DNA of 42,035 nt from SIG440 sp045648205 (lineage in GTDB: Bacteria > Bacillota > Clostridia > Monoglobales > Monoglobaceae): NCBI GenBank assembly GCA_045648205.1, contig JAZRNM010000016.1:1-42035 (forward strand), written 5' to 3'. The translations under genes were made by a program, and so were the position numbers. A model generated the notes under the pieces. The model worked only from the letters and a program-made list of their open reading frames with translations, made no database searches and was not told where the DNA came from. The stretch's first letter is position 1; each line of letters begins with the position of its first letter. This document shows positions 1 to 8,591 of the stretch, piece after piece.

Positions 1-34
1 CTATCCCCCGGTTCAAATCCGGGTGGCGCCTCCA
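1..34 (+). tRNA. tRNA-Cys, 3' part only (cut by window start)
   Basis: The window opens inside a tRNA. A T-arm with the TTCAAAT loop sits between five-base CCCGG/CCGGG arms. It is followed by the acceptor strand TGGCGCC, a U discriminator base and an encoded CCA. A U73 discriminator with a GGCGCCA-type acceptor fits bacterial tRNA-Cys, and the sequence closely resembles the tail of Bacillus tRNA-Cys as I remember it. The anticodon lies outside the window, so the identity is inferred from the acceptor end. Confidence 0.85.
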
Positions 35-40
35 AAAAAA

Positions 41-65
41 AGACATCCATCGGATGTCTTTTTTT
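41..65 (+). terminator. Rho-independent terminator after tRNA-Cys
   Basis: An eight-base stem (AGACATCC with GGATGTCT) has a short loop and is followed directly by a run of Ts. It lies a few bases after the CCA end, so it would end the tRNA transcript. Confidence 0.85.
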
Positions 66-234
66 AATGAAATTTGCCTGCGGCAAGTGAAATAGCTTCG
101 CCATGAAATACACTTCGTGTGTGAAATATGCCTTGCGGCATATGGTTGGCAAATTTTATTTCACAGAAAACGAAGTTTTCTATTTCGTAATCCGCCAGGA
201 TTATTTCACATCGAGCAAGGCGAGATATTTCATT
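66..234. repeat. Array of small hairpins separated by TGAAAT/ATTTCA
   Basis: This gene-free stretch is a regular series of short inverted repeats. Each is flanked by TGAAAT in the left half and by ATTTCA or ATTTCG in the right half. Clear stems are TTGCC/GGCAA, CAC/GTG around TTCG, ATGCC/GGCAT, GAAAAC/GTTTTC and TAATCC/GGATTA; two further units are weaker. The spacer orientation flips at the centre, near position 160. The ends AATGAAAT (66-73) and ATTTCATT (227-234) are inverted copies, so the whole block is a large imperfect palindrome. Short ORFs across it look like artefacts of the repeats. It resembles non-coding repeats I associate with gut Clostridia, but I cannot name a family. Confidence 0.7.
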
Positions 235-250
235 TACTTAAAGCATCAAA

Positions 251-280
251 AAAGGACCGAACCTTTCGGTTTGGTCCTTT
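251..280 (-). terminator. Terminator at the end of the dnaA-rnf-eamA gene run
   Basis: The stem pairs AAAGGACCGAACC with GGTTTGGTCCTTT across four bases, with one G-T pair. It lies just past the stop of the EamA gene. On the minus strand it is followed by a T-run, so it would end leftward transcription. The symmetrical stem could also act on the plus strand. Confidence 0.8.
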
Positions 281-285
281 CAATT

Positions 286-1233
286 TTACATCTCGGCAAG
301 CCCTTCGGCAATGCCCATTATGATTATTCCACCGATTACCGCAACCAACGATGCATAATGCTTCCAGGAAAGACGTTCTTTCAGGAATATCGTGCTCCAC
401 ACAGACGATACCACGCAATAAGCACAAATTATTGGTGCTGCACCCACAGGGTTTGCAGAAAGAGCAAAAATATATGCAAACTGCCCTGCTGTTTCGCAAA
501 TCGCACCAAGCCCCTTTGGTCCTTCTTCCTTTAATTTGAGAGCTGATAGCTTTTGCTTTTTGATTATGAATACCCAGACAAATGCAACCACCGCCATAAA
601 GAGGAATGTCAGTTCATAAGCAACATTTGCTGTGTCTTCTTCAAGATAATGGAAAACGGTTGTCATAAAAGTGTTACCTTCTTCCAGAATTACCGCATCA
701 AAGAATGTTCCAAGAGCGTCAATCAGGCAGTAAAGTATGGGGAGGAGTATTGCAAGAACACTTTTTGTATACTTTCTGTTTGCTTTAAGCTGTCTGCGTG
801 CCTTTGCCTCATCATCCTCGGTATATTCAGCAAACCCAAGAAAAATAACGCCCAAAGATACAATAACAATTCCGACAGTTGAAAGAGAGTCCACCGTCTC
901 TCCAAGCACCAAGAAGCAAAGAATTGCCGCAAGGGCCCCTGATGAATTGCAGATAGGCGATGACACCGAGAGCTCAATGTACCGAAGTGATACATAACCA
1001 AAAATCATTGACAATATGTACATTGCCGATGCCGGCAGATAATAAACTATATCCCTGAATGTAATGGGTGTTCCCGTCGCTATTTCATAAATTGCGTGAA
1101 TTCCCATAACAAAACCAACCGCTATAACCATTTTCCAATGACTGTATTTATCCTCCGGCCTTGAGCCAAGCTTACTGAAGAAGTCAGAACCACTCCAGCA
1201 AAGCATTGCAATAATAGCAAGTATTAACCACAT
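286..1233 (-). CDS. EamA/DMT-superfamily transporter
   Basis: A 315-residue, very hydrophobic protein with about ten predicted membrane segments, beginning MWLILAIIAMLCWSGSDFF. That opening is typical of drug/metabolite transporters: a first helix ending in W-x-G-S/N. The two-repeat EamA layout is visible, with a charged loop near the middle (about residues 140-155, DDEAKARRQLKANRK) and a second half ending in SWKHYASLVAVIGGIII, as in many DMT proteins. The substrate cannot be read from sequence. GGAGGT precedes the ATG, and the start lies 3 bases after the stop of the upstream lyase gene, so the two are almost surely co-transcribed. The pairing with a sulfur amino-acid lyase could hint at amino-acid or metabolite export, but that is inference only. 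Confidence 0.85.
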   Translation of the reverse strand: MWLILAIIAMLCWSGSDFFSKLGSRPEDKYSHWKMVIAVGFVMGIHAIYEIATGTPITFRDIVYYLPASAMYILSMIFGYVSLRYIELSVSSPICNSSGALAAILCFLVLGETVDSLSTVGIVIVSLGVIFLGFAEYTEDDEAKARRQLKANRKYTKSVLAILLPILYCLIDALGTFFDAVILEEGNTFMTTVFHYLEEDTANVAYELTFLFMAVVAFVWVFIIKKQKLSALKLKEEGPKGLGAICETAGQFAYIFALSANPVGAAPIICAYCVVSSVWSTIFLKERLSWKHYASLVAVIGGIIIMGIAEGLAEM

Positions 1234-1236
1234 AAT

Positions 1237-2541
1237 TTAAACCTCCATATTTTTTATCTTTTTTATATCAATAATTCCTGCGTCAACCATTTTCTGAACC
1301 GACATCAAAATTCCAGTTTTTGCGTGATACCAGGTAATTCCGCCCTGGAAATATGCCGCAAACGGCTCGCGCATAGGTCCGTCCGCACTGAGTTCAATTG
1401 ACGAACCCTGAACAAAAGCCCCTGCTGCCATAATAACCTGCGAATCATAGCCCGGCATATCTCCCGGAACGGGTGTTACATAACTGTCAACAGGCGCTGC
1501 TGCCTGAATTCCTTCGCAGAATGCACGAAGTGCCTCACCGCTTTTGAATTCCACAGCCTGAATTATGTCGTGTCTTGACTCTTGTCCATCCGGGACACAT
1601 CTGAATCCTAGTCGTTCATAAATGTTTGCCGCAAAAATTGCCCCTTTTAGTGCTCCGGCAACAACCGTCGGGGCAAGAAACAGCCCTTGATAAAGCTGAC
1701 GCATCATTCCCATATTGATTCCCACTTCTTTTCCCAGACCGGGAGCAGTCAGACGGTATCCGCATCTTTCAACACATTCCTTTGTGCCGCAGATATATCC
1801 TCCTGACAGTGCAAGTCCGCCACCGGGATTTTTGATAAGAGAACCAACAATCATATCAGCCCCGAAATCAGGAGGCTCAGTCCTTTCAACGAATTCTCCA
1901 TAGCAATTGTCCACCATGCAGATTACGTCGGGTTTGATTTCTTTGACAAATCGGATAATGCTTGCAATTTTCTCAACCGAAAAGGTTTCTCTTGTCTGAT
2001 AACCCTTTGACCTTTGAATTGTTACAAGCCGTGTTTTTTCATTTATTGCATTTTTAATTCCATCCCAATCAAAACCACCATCGGGAAGCAAATCCACCTG
2101 ACGATATTCCACGCCATATTCCTTGAGCGAACCCGGAGTTGGTCTGATTCCTATAACCCCCTCCAAGGTATCATATGGTCTCCCCACGGGTGAGAGCAGC
2201 TCATCCCCGGGTCTTAAATTGGCGCTGAGGGCAAGAGCCAAAGCATGCGTTCCACAGGTAATCTGTGGTCTCACCAAAGCATCCTCTGTGTTGAAGCAGT
2301 CAGCATACACTCTTTCCAGAGTATCTCTTCCCACATCATCATAACCATAGCCCGTCGATTCATTAAAGCACGCCGCATCAACTTTATGTTTCTGCATTGC
2401 AGAAAGAACCTTCAGTTGGTTATACTCTGAGGTTTCATCTATCTCTTTGAATCTGTCTTCAAGGCTCTTTGCTATTTTTTCGCCCATAGCAAAAACCTCG
2501 TCACAAATTCCCATTTTGCTATAAATATTTTTTATGTCCAT
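1237..2541 (-). CDS. PLP-dependent methionine gamma-lyase-family protein (aluminium-resistance-protein type)
   Basis: 434 residues. It matches the family often labelled methionine gamma-lyase or aluminium resistance protein, a distinct branch of the Cys/Met-metabolism PLP enzymes found in Firmicutes. Visible marks are YGYDDVGRDTLE near residue 65, the PLP-phosphate region ITCGTHALALAL near 94, an aspartate in MVDNCYGEF near 210, and the probable PLP lysine K237 in GSLIKNPGGG. The usual family length is close to 420. Reaction and substrate are not certain: members are assigned to sulfur amino-acid breakdown by homology. The start is fixed by AAGGTGAA and lies 2 bases after rnfB. The gene closes the Rnf operon together with the transporter, so its expression is tied to energy metabolism here. 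Confidence 0.85.
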   Translation of the reverse strand: MDIKNIYSKMGICDEVFAMGEKIAKSLEDRFKEIDETSEYNQLKVLSAMQKHKVDAACFNESTGYGYDDVGRDTLERVYADCFNTEDALVRPQITCGTHALALALSANLRPGDELLSPVGRPYDTLEGVIGIRPTPGSLKEYGVEYRQVDLLPDGGFDWDGIKNAINEKTRLVTIQRSKGYQTRETFSVEKIASIIRFVKEIKPDVICMVDNCYGEFVERTEPPDFGADMIVGSLIKNPGGGLALSGGYICGTKECVERCGYRLTAPGLGKEVGINMGMMRQLYQGLFLAPTVVAGALKGAIFAANIYERLGFRCVPDGQESRHDIIQAVEFKSGEALRAFCEGIQAAAPVDSYVTPVPGDMPGYDSQVIMAAGAFVQGSSIELSADGPMREPFAAYFQGGITWYHAKTGILMSVQKMVDAGIIDIKKIKNMEV

Positions 2542-2543
2542 TT

Positions 2544-3356
2544 TTATTCACCCTTAATCTGAGCTTTTTCATTTGTAATCTGAATAATCTTTTTGGGGCA
2601 TTTGGAGACACAAACGCCACAACCGATACATTTTGATGAATCAATGGTTGCCAGATTGTTTTCAACCACAATTGCCTCACTGGGGCAATTTTTTGCACAA
2701 ATTCCACAGCCTAGACAACCCACACTACAAACCAGCCGGGTTTCCTTCCCCGAAGCCTTTGAGTTGCACGCAACAACCACCTCTGACCCATAGGGAACCC
2801 TCTTTATAACATTTCTCGGGCATTCCTTTATGCACGCACCACAGTTTGTACACTTTTCACGGTCAACAACCGCAATTCCATCCTCAATGTGGATTGCATC
2901 AAACTTACACTTGGAAACGCATGAGCCAAAGCCCAGACAACCAAAGGCGCAACCCTTGATCCCACCACTCAGTCGGTTTGCTGTGTGGCAGTCAATTGCC
3001 TCATCATTAATATATTTTCTGGGCGCAATTTCAGGTGTTCCCTTGCAAACAACGAAGGAAACCATTCTCTCCTCATTCGTCGCCTCAACGCCCATAATTT
3101 CAGCAATTTTTGATGCTGCCTCATTTCCGCCCACCGGACAGGAAGAAACACCTGCCTCACCGTTGCAGATTGCCTCTGCATAAGCCGAACAGCCTGCAAA
3201 ACCACAACCGCCGCAATTGGCGCCCGGAAGCACTTCAGTAATTTTTGGAATACGTTCATCCTTATCAACTGCAAAAACCTTCGCCGCAACAGCAAGCAAT
3301 GCACCAAAAATCAGGCCCATGCCGCCAATAGCAACAACCGGTAACAAAATTTCCAT
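2544..3356 (-). CDS. rnfB: Rnf electron transport complex subunit B
   Basis: 270 residues. RnfB is the ferredoxin-like subunit that takes electrons from reduced ferredoxin at the cytoplasmic face of the Rnf ion-pumping complex. One N-terminal membrane helix (about 4-26) is followed by a CGGCGFAGC cluster motif with a fourth cysteine in VSSCPVGG. The C-terminal part is rich in clusters: GSCVSKCKF, CTNCGACIKECP, GCLGCGICAKNCP and CIGCGVCVSKCP, so several [4Fe-4S] centres are expected. It is the last rnf gene and ends 2 bases before the lyase gene. A GAGGGGAG ribosome site precedes the ATG. The extra clusters relative to proteobacterial RnfB are normal for clostridial proteins. Confidence 0.96.
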   Translation of the reverse strand: MEILLPVVAIGGMGLIFGALLAVAAKVFAVDKDERIPKITEVLPGANCGGCGFAGCSAYAEAICNGEAGVSSCPVGGNEAASKIAEIMGVEATNEERMVSFVVCKGTPEIAPRKYINDEAIDCHTANRLSGGIKGCAFGCLGFGSCVSKCKFDAIHIEDGIAVVDREKCTNCGACIKECPRNVIKRVPYGSEVVVACNSKASGKETRLVCSVGCLGCGICAKNCPSEAIVVENNLATIDSSKCIGCGVCVSKCPKKIIQITNEKAQIKGE

Positions 3357-3374
3357 AACAATCTCCCCTCTATC

Positions 3375-3971
3375 CTAAAAGCTCAACCCTGAAAATCCCA
3401 TAAACGCAATAGACAAAAGACTTGCCGTGATGAGTGTTATGGGCATTCCCTTGAGGAACTCGGGAATATCAGAACTTTCAAGCCTTTCACGGACACCCGC
3501 AAACAAAACAATAGCAAGCGTGAAGCCAAGCCCTGCCGTTGTTCCGTAAACCACCGACTTCACAAAGCTCATTTCCGTTCCGCCAAACTTTGTTATGTTC
3601 TGAATCGCAACGCCCAGAACTGCACAGTTTGTGGTAATCAGCGGAAGATAAATTCCAAGAGAGCTATATAGGCTTGGAACGGACTTTTGCAAAAACATTT
3701 CAACAAACTGAACGAGAACCGCAATAACCAAAATAAACGCTATCGTCTGCAGATACTCAATTCCAAAAAGCACCAGAAGTTCTTGCACCGCCCAGGTGAT
3801 TGCCGATGCACACGCCATAACAAAAACAACTGCAAACCCCATTCCCGAGGCTGTTTCAACTTTTTTCGAAACACCAAGGAACGGACAAATTCCAAGGAAC
3901 TGGACAAGAACAAAATTTTGTATAAGAATTGCACCTATGCTGATGACAAGCAAATCTCTAAACAATTTCAC
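3375..3971 (-). CDS. rnfA: Rnf electron transport complex subunit A
   Basis: 198 residues, integral membrane, about six helices. RnfA and RnfE are homologous inverted partners that form the core of the ion channel and carry an iron-sulfur centre between them. Family marks are the N-terminal QNFVLVQFLGICPFLGVSKK, which holds one of the cluster cysteines, and a second cysteine in LITTNCAVLGVA. The length is normal for the family. The start overlaps the end of rnfE by 14 bases, indicating translational coupling. Confidence 0.96.
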   Translation of the reverse strand: MKLFRDLLVISIGAILIQNFVLVQFLGICPFLGVSKKVETASGMGFAVVFVMACASAITWAVQELLVLFGIEYLQTIAFILVIAVLVQFVEMFLQKSVPSLYSSLGIYLPLITTNCAVLGVAIQNITKFGGTEMSFVKSVVYGTTAGLGFTLAIVLFAGVRERLESSDIPEFLKGMPITLITASLLSIAFMGFSGLSF

Positions 3972-4566
3972 TCTCCCCCTTCTTTTTCCTTGATGAAATT
4001 ATATTTTTAACCATAGCAACAATTCCCAAGGTCAAAAACGCCCCGGGAGGCAAAATCATAATTGTCATTGGCTGAAAGCCCTTTCCAAACAAAGGCAGAC
4101 CAAAAAATGTTCCTGCCCCGAGAATTTCCCGAATTGAACCCAGGATAAACAACGCCATTGTGAATCCAAGCCCCATTCCAATTCCGTCAACAGCTGCTTG
4201 AAAAACACCATTTTTTGATGCAAAAGCCTCAGCACGACCGAGAATTATGCAGTTCACAACAATAAGCGGAATATAAATCCCCAATGCCTTTGAGATGCCG
4301 GGAAGATATGCATCAAGGAGCATTTCAACCACAGTAACGAAGCTCGCAATAACAACAACATATGCCGCAATTCTCACCTTGTCCGGAATAAACTTTCTGA
4401 GGAGAGATATGAACATATTCGAAAATATGAGCACCAGCATTGTGGAGAGTCCCATTCCAATTCCGTTCACTGCTGCCGTTGTCACTGCCAGCGTCGGGCA
4501 CATTCCCAAAAACAGCACAAGTGACGGGTTTTCTTTGAATAGGCCATTTAAAAATATCTTTTTCAT
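3958..4566 (-). CDS. rnfE: Rnf electron transport complex subunit E
   Basis: 202 residues with six hydrophobic segments, paralogous to RnfA. The matching motifs are KENPSLVLFLGMCPTLAVT at the N-terminus and IPLIVVNCIILGRAEAFA in the middle, each with the conserved cysteine expected to bind the intramembrane cluster. A short basic tail (SSRKKKGE) lies at the cytoplasmic end. Its ATG overlaps the TGA of rnfG (ATGA), so the two are translated together. Confidence 0.96.
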   Translation of the reverse strand: MKKIFLNGLFKENPSLVLFLGMCPTLAVTTAAVNGIGMGLSTMLVLIFSNMFISLLRKFIPDKVRIAAYVVVIASFVTVVEMLLDAYLPGISKALGIYIPLIVVNCIILGRAEAFASKNGVFQAAVDGIGMGLGFTMALFILGSIREILGAGTFFGLPLFGKGFQPMTIMILPPGAFLTLGIVAMVKNIISSRKKKGESEIV

Positions 4567-5234
4567 TGTGCGCCCTCCCCCTTGCTGTTTTTCAATTGTT
4601 CCTCGGTTTCTTTCTTGATTTCCTCAAACTTTTTAACCGTTTCTGCTGTGGTATCGGCAATATGCCCATCTTCCTTTTCTTTTGCTGCATCCAACGCCGC
4701 ATTGACACAAGCCGTCACGGCTTTTGATGTTATTGTGGCACTTGAAATAGCTGATATTTCATCATTATTCTTTGCTTTGCCCTTCACAACCGACAAAGGG
4801 CCCGTCTTTTTTTCAAACTGGCCTGAAAATTCAGGCTTTGATGCATTTGCGCCAAGTCCTGCAGTTTCTGAAGATTCAAGAATTTCAATCCTGGTGACTG
4901 CAAGTGTCTTGTCGACACCGACCATAACCTTTATATCTCCGCCATAACCGGCATTTGACACAACCGAAAAAACATATCCTTCCACATCGGTTCCGCGAAG
5001 ACCCAAACTCGCCGACACCACCTTGGTACCTTCAACTGTGGATTTGGGTATTTCGATAGCTTTAAATTCCTGTGCATCGGGAAGAACACTTTTCAAGGAT
5101 TCCTGTTCTGCCAATGCAGTATTTTTTTCAATAACCGGAAGGGTCACCTTGTTGACAAACGCCAGACAAAAAGCCGCAACAGCGGTAATTATAAAAAGCT
5201 TCAACGAGACCGAAACTGCTTCTTTTCCAAACAT
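4563..5234 (-). CDS. rnfG: Rnf electron transport complex subunit G (covalent FMN)
   Basis: 223 residues counted from the ATG encoding MFGKEAVSVSLKL. A slightly longer reading from a TTG two codons upstream is less likely, because GGAGGGCGAT is well placed for the ATG and that ATG overlaps the rnfD stop as TGATG. One N-terminal membrane helix (about 8-28) is followed by an extracytoplasmic FMN-binding domain. The flavin-attachment motif appears as ISSATITSKAV near residue 160, where a threonine carries FMN through a phosphoester in this family. A charged Lys/Glu-rich tail ends the protein. It relays electrons across the membrane between other Rnf subunits. Confidence 0.94.
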   Translation of the reverse strand: MFGKEAVSVSLKLFIITAVAAFCLAFVNKVTLPVIEKNTALAEQESLKSVLPDAQEFKAIEIPKSTVEGTKVVSASLGLRGTDVEGYVFSVVSNAGYGGDIKVMVGVDKTLAVTRIEILESSETAGLGANASKPEFSGQFEKKTGPLSVVKGKAKNNDEISAISSATITSKAVTACVNAALDAAKEKEDGHIADTTAETVKKFEEIKKETEEQLKNSKGEGAQ

Positions 5235-6220
5235 CAGCAATCGCCCTCCTTTGCTTTTCTTGTTTCACCAAATCTCCTGGGCGCAGTTGCCTTGTCAATG
5301 AGCGGTGACACCACATTCATCAGCAAAATAGCATAGCTTGTGCCCTCAGGATAGCCACCATAAAGTCTTATAACCGCAGTAATCACACCACAACCAATAC
5401 CAAATATAATCTGACCTTTTTCCGTGTAAGGTGTTGTCACATAGTCAGTAGCCATAAAGAATGCACCAAGCATCAAACCGCCCGACAGCAAATGAAACAA
5501 AGCATCTCCCGAAAAGAAGCCCTCGTCTCCCCCAAAAACAAATGTGAGAAATGCAACGGTAATTATGTATGCCGCCGGAATTCTTATACTAATAACACGC
5601 TTTATCAAAAGGTATGCCGCACCGATTAAGATTGCAAGAGTTGAAACCTCACCGATGCAACCGCCCATATTTCCCAAAAACATATCAAGATATGACGGAA
5701 GTTCGGTGTTCAAACCCTCTTTAACAATTGAAAGAGGTGTTGCAGAAGACACCGCATCAGCACCTGAAAACGGTGCTGTCCATGTGGTCATTGCCTGTGC
5801 CCAGGATGTGAGCAAAAATGCCCTCGCTGCAAGAGCCGGATTCATAAAGTTGTGGCCAAGTCCGCCAAAAAACTGCTTCACCACAATAATCGCAAAGAAT
5901 GCACCAATTGTCGCCATCCAAAATGGCATAGTCACCGGCAAATTCAGCGCAAGCAAAAGTCCCGTAACAACCGCACTTAAATCATCAATAGTTGACGGTT
6001 TCTTCAAAATTCTGCACCACAGCCATTCAAACATCACAGCCGCAAAAACAGTTACAGCAGTCAGTATCAGGGCACGCCACCCAAACACAATCACACCAGC
6101 AACAAGAGCCGGAACAAGGGCAATAATCACATCACGCATAATTCCACCCGTTGTCTTTCCACCTCTGATGTGAGGAGATTCTGTCACAACAAGCTTTTCT
6201 CTTATATTTTCAAGTGACAT
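5234..6220 (-). CDS. rnfD: Rnf electron transport complex subunit D (covalent FMN)
   Basis: 328 residues, about nine to ten membrane segments. The N-terminal SPHIRGGKTTGGIMRDVIIAL is characteristic of RnfD/NqrB. The covalent FMN site is visible as VSSATPLSIV near residue 160, and a long conserved block around GHNFMNPALAARAFLLTSW precedes it. The C-terminal GGYPEGTSYAILLMNVVSPLID matches family members. Start and stop overlap rnfC and rnfG by one and three bases (TAATG and TGATG), typical of a tightly coupled operon. Confidence 0.96.
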   Translation of the reverse strand: MSLENIREKLVVTESPHIRGGKTTGGIMRDVIIALVPALVAGVIVFGWRALILTAVTVFAAVMFEWLWCRILKKPSTIDDLSAVVTGLLLALNLPVTMPFWMATIGAFFAIIVVKQFFGGLGHNFMNPALAARAFLLTSWAQAMTTWTAPFSGADAVSSATPLSIVKEGLNTELPSYLDMFLGNMGGCIGEVSTLAILIGAAYLLIKRVISIRIPAAYIITVAFLTFVFGGDEGFFSGDALFHLLSGGLMLGAFFMATDYVTTPYTEKGQIIFGIGCGVITAVIRLYGGYPEGTSYAILLMNVVSPLIDKATAPRRFGETRKAKEGDC

Positions 6221-7596
6221 TACTTTTTCGCCTCCTGTCTACTTTTTGCAAGTTTGATTTTTCCTGTTCTTATGTGCTGCAGAGGATTTTGCTCTGCAGG
6301 GCAAGTATAAGAGCAAGAGCCACACTGAATGCAATCAGCTACGTGAAGCTTATCCAGTTTTTCCAAATCATCACTGACAACCGCTTCCTTTATCATATTG
6401 GGGAGAAGGTTCATCGGGCATATTTCAACACACTTGCCACATCTCAGGCAGTTCTGTCTTTTCTTTTTTGAAATCATATCCTCACTGAATGCCAGAATTC
6501 CCGAGCAACCCTTGACAACAGGAACATTTGTCGAAGAAAGTGCAAGCCCCATCATAGGTCCACCCATAACCACCTTTGCAGCAGTTTTCTTAAAGCCTCC
6601 GCTTTTTTCAATAACCTCTTCCATATTGGTTCCGATACGCACCCTGAAATTTGACGGATTTTGGATGCAATCTCCACTCACAGTGACGATTCTCCGCATA
6701 AGCGGTGTTCCGAACATGAATGTTCTTGCAATTGCGGCACAGGTGTCAATGTTGTCAACCACAACGCCAACGTCCATAGGCAGCTTTCCCGGAGGAACAG
6801 CTCTGCCCGTGACAGCCTTGATAAGATGCTTTTCCGAGCCTTGCGGATATTTGGTCTTTACCTTGATGACCTTGATTGAAACTTCTTTTTCCTTTTCTGC
6901 ACGTTCGGTCATTTTTGCAATAGCCTCAGGCTTGTTGGTTTCTATGGCAATATATCCCGTGTTAAGTCCGAAAACTTTCAACAAGATTTTAAGACCTTCA
7001 ACAATTTCATCTGAATTTTCAAGCATTGCACGATAATCAGAAGTGAGATAAGGCTCGCACTCTGCTCCGTTTATAATCACATATTCTATTTTTTTGTCCT
7101 GAGGCGGGTTGAGCTTCACATGTGTAGGAAATGCCGCCCCGCCAAGACCAACAATTCCCGCCTCGCGGACCACATCCACAATTTCTTTTGCTGTCATATT
7201 TCTCCAATCGTTCGGAGTTAAGTCAGGAGCCATTTCATCAAGTCCGTCATTCTCCACAACAATTGACGCAATGCTGGCGCCTGACGGATGGAGTCGTGGT
7301 TCAATGGCCTTGACCGTTCCTGAAACAGATGAGTGAATGTTTGCCGAAACAAAACCCGACGCCTCTGCAACCTTTTGTCCCATCAAAACATGGTCGCCTA
7401 CATTAACGCAAGGGCTTGCGGGGGCGCCAATATGCTGAGAAAGCGGATACACCATCTCCGATGACGCAGGCAAATCAATAATTTGCTTGTCGCAAGTATC
7501 CGTTTTCATATCATCGGGGTGTATTCCGCCTTTAAAAGTTCTTATATCTTTTGTAAACATAAACTTCAATCGATTGATTTTTTCAGATATACGCAA
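6220..7596 (-). CDS. rnfC: Rnf electron transport complex subunit C (NADH-binding)
   Basis: 458 residues. RnfC is the peripheral subunit that exchanges electrons with NAD(H). The N-terminal TFKGGIHPDDMK, the glycine-rich nucleotide/FMN region GIVGLGGAAFPTHVKL near 145, and INGAECEPYLTSDYRAM are family signatures. Two [4Fe-4S] motifs lie near the C-terminus: CLRCGKCVEICP (about 383-394) and CIQCGSCSYTCP (about 422-433). First gene of rnfCDGEAB, the order known from clostridia and acetogens. It begins only 22 bases after the dnaC-like gene, with no visible promoter or terminator between them, so the Rnf genes appear to continue the dnaA transcription unit. Whether the pumped ion is Na+ or H+ cannot be told. 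Confidence 0.96.
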   Translation of the reverse strand: MRISEKINRLKFMFTKDIRTFKGGIHPDDMKTDTCDKQIIDLPASSEMVYPLSQHIGAPASPCVNVGDHVLMGQKVAEASGFVSANIHSSVSGTVKAIEPRLHPSGASIASIVVENDGLDEMAPDLTPNDWRNMTAKEIVDVVREAGIVGLGGAAFPTHVKLNPPQDKKIEYVIINGAECEPYLTSDYRAMLENSDEIVEGLKILLKVFGLNTGYIAIETNKPEAIAKMTERAEKEKEVSIKVIKVKTKYPQGSEKHLIKAVTGRAVPPGKLPMDVGVVVDNIDTCAAIARTFMFGTPLMRRIVTVSGDCIQNPSNFRVRIGTNMEEVIEKSGGFKKTAAKVVMGGPMMGLALSSTNVPVVKGCSGILAFSEDMISKKKRQNCLRCGKCVEICPMNLLPNMIKEAVVSDDLEKLDKLHVADCIQCGSCSYTCPAEQNPLQHIRTGKIKLAKSRQEAKK

Positions 7597-7618
7597 GCTA
7601 ACCCCTCCAATTTTCTAA

Positions 7619-8587
7619 TCAATTCTTGTTTCTTGTCCTCTTAATCTTTCTTATATCCTCGCCAAGAGTCTGAATGATTTTGTATTCACCCATAAATCTT
7701 GAAGCAATTCGCTGACTATAAGTTTCTGCCAGAGTTTCAAAGCTGAGATTTGTTGATATCACCGTGCTCTTTCCGGCAATTATTCTTGCATTAACAATGT
7801 CAAAAAGCGCCGCCAGAGTGAATTGTGTCACAAACTCGGTTCCCAAATCGTCGATTATAAGCAAATCAACATCATAAACATACTTCACAATATCCTCGGA
7901 TTCCTCATCGTCTTTTCCAAACTTGGCATTTTCAAAAATTTCAAACAGCTTGAAAGCCGTCTGATAATAAACCGTCTTTCCCCGTTCCAGAGCGCGGTTG
8001 GCAATACAGCTCGAAACAAAGGTCTTTCCCGTTCCCGCATTTCCAAGCAAAAGCAGGTTTTCATGGCTCACATCAAAGCTCTCTGCAAAGCTGTATGCAG
8101 TGTCACACACAATTTGCATAACCTTCATCACTCTGCCATCTGCATTTTGCCCTGCAAACAATGACATATCAAATTTTTCAAAGGTCTGCTCACGCATAAA
8201 TTCTGTAAGGTTGGAATTGGCACCAATATGCTTTGAAATCAGGTTTTTGAGACAGCTGCATCTTTTCCCATCAATAAATCCCGTATCACGACAATCCGCA
8301 CAGTCGTGAATATCATCAAGATAGTCCTCGGGCAAGCCAATGGACGAAAGCACTTCTGCCTTGGCTTTTTGAAGGTCTTGAATGCTTCCTTTGATTTCTT
8401 CAAAGCTTTCGCACTTATTCAGAACGCAATTGAGAAGTCTGGCACCATTTTTCATAAGTTCGGTTTCAAGCTTTGCAAACTCCGGTCTTTTGGTGCAAAC
8501 CTCCATATGCCGTCTTGACTGCTCTGCCTGGTTTCTCAGTCGAATCTCTTCTATTTCACGACTTGCAAGAACATATGCTGATTCCAT
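7619..8587 (-). CDS. DnaC/DnaI-like helicase loader ATPase
   Basis: 322 residues from the ATG of MESAYVLAS, chosen because GGAGGTG lies just upstream, over the end of the preceding gene. A longer reading would run into dnaD. An alpha-helical N-terminal region is followed by a probable zinc site made of CADC (96-99) and CSC (110-112). The AAA+ domain follows, with Walker A GNAGTGKT (182-189) and Walker B LLIIDDLGTE. This is the layout of Bacillus DnaI, which loads the replicative helicase on DnaA-opened DNA. DnaC and DnaI names are used loosely in clostridia, and phage-type paralogues exist. The position behind dnaA and a DnaD gene supports a chromosomal role. Confidence 0.9.
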   Translation of the reverse strand: MESAYVLASREIEEIRLRNQAEQSRRHMEVCTKRPEFAKLETELMKNGARLLNCVLNKCESFEEIKGSIQDLQKAKAEVLSSIGLPEDYLDDIHDCADCRDTGFIDGKRCSCLKNLISKHIGANSNLTEFMREQTFEKFDMSLFAGQNADGRVMKVMQIVCDTAYSFAESFDVSHENLLLLGNAGTGKTFVSSCIANRALERGKTVYYQTAFKLFEIFENAKFGKDDEESEDIVKYVYDVDLLIIDDLGTEFVTQFTLAALFDIVNARIIAGKSTVISTNLSFETLAETYSQRIASRFMGEYKIIQTLGEDIRKIKRTRNKN

Positions 8588-8591
8588 ATCC

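Noticed and set aside
103..539. Overlapping plus-strand open frames of 60-140 codons in the hairpin array and antisense to the EamA gene
   Set aside because: They run from repeats into the opposite strand of a clear transporter gene, lack ribosome sites and show no recognisable protein.
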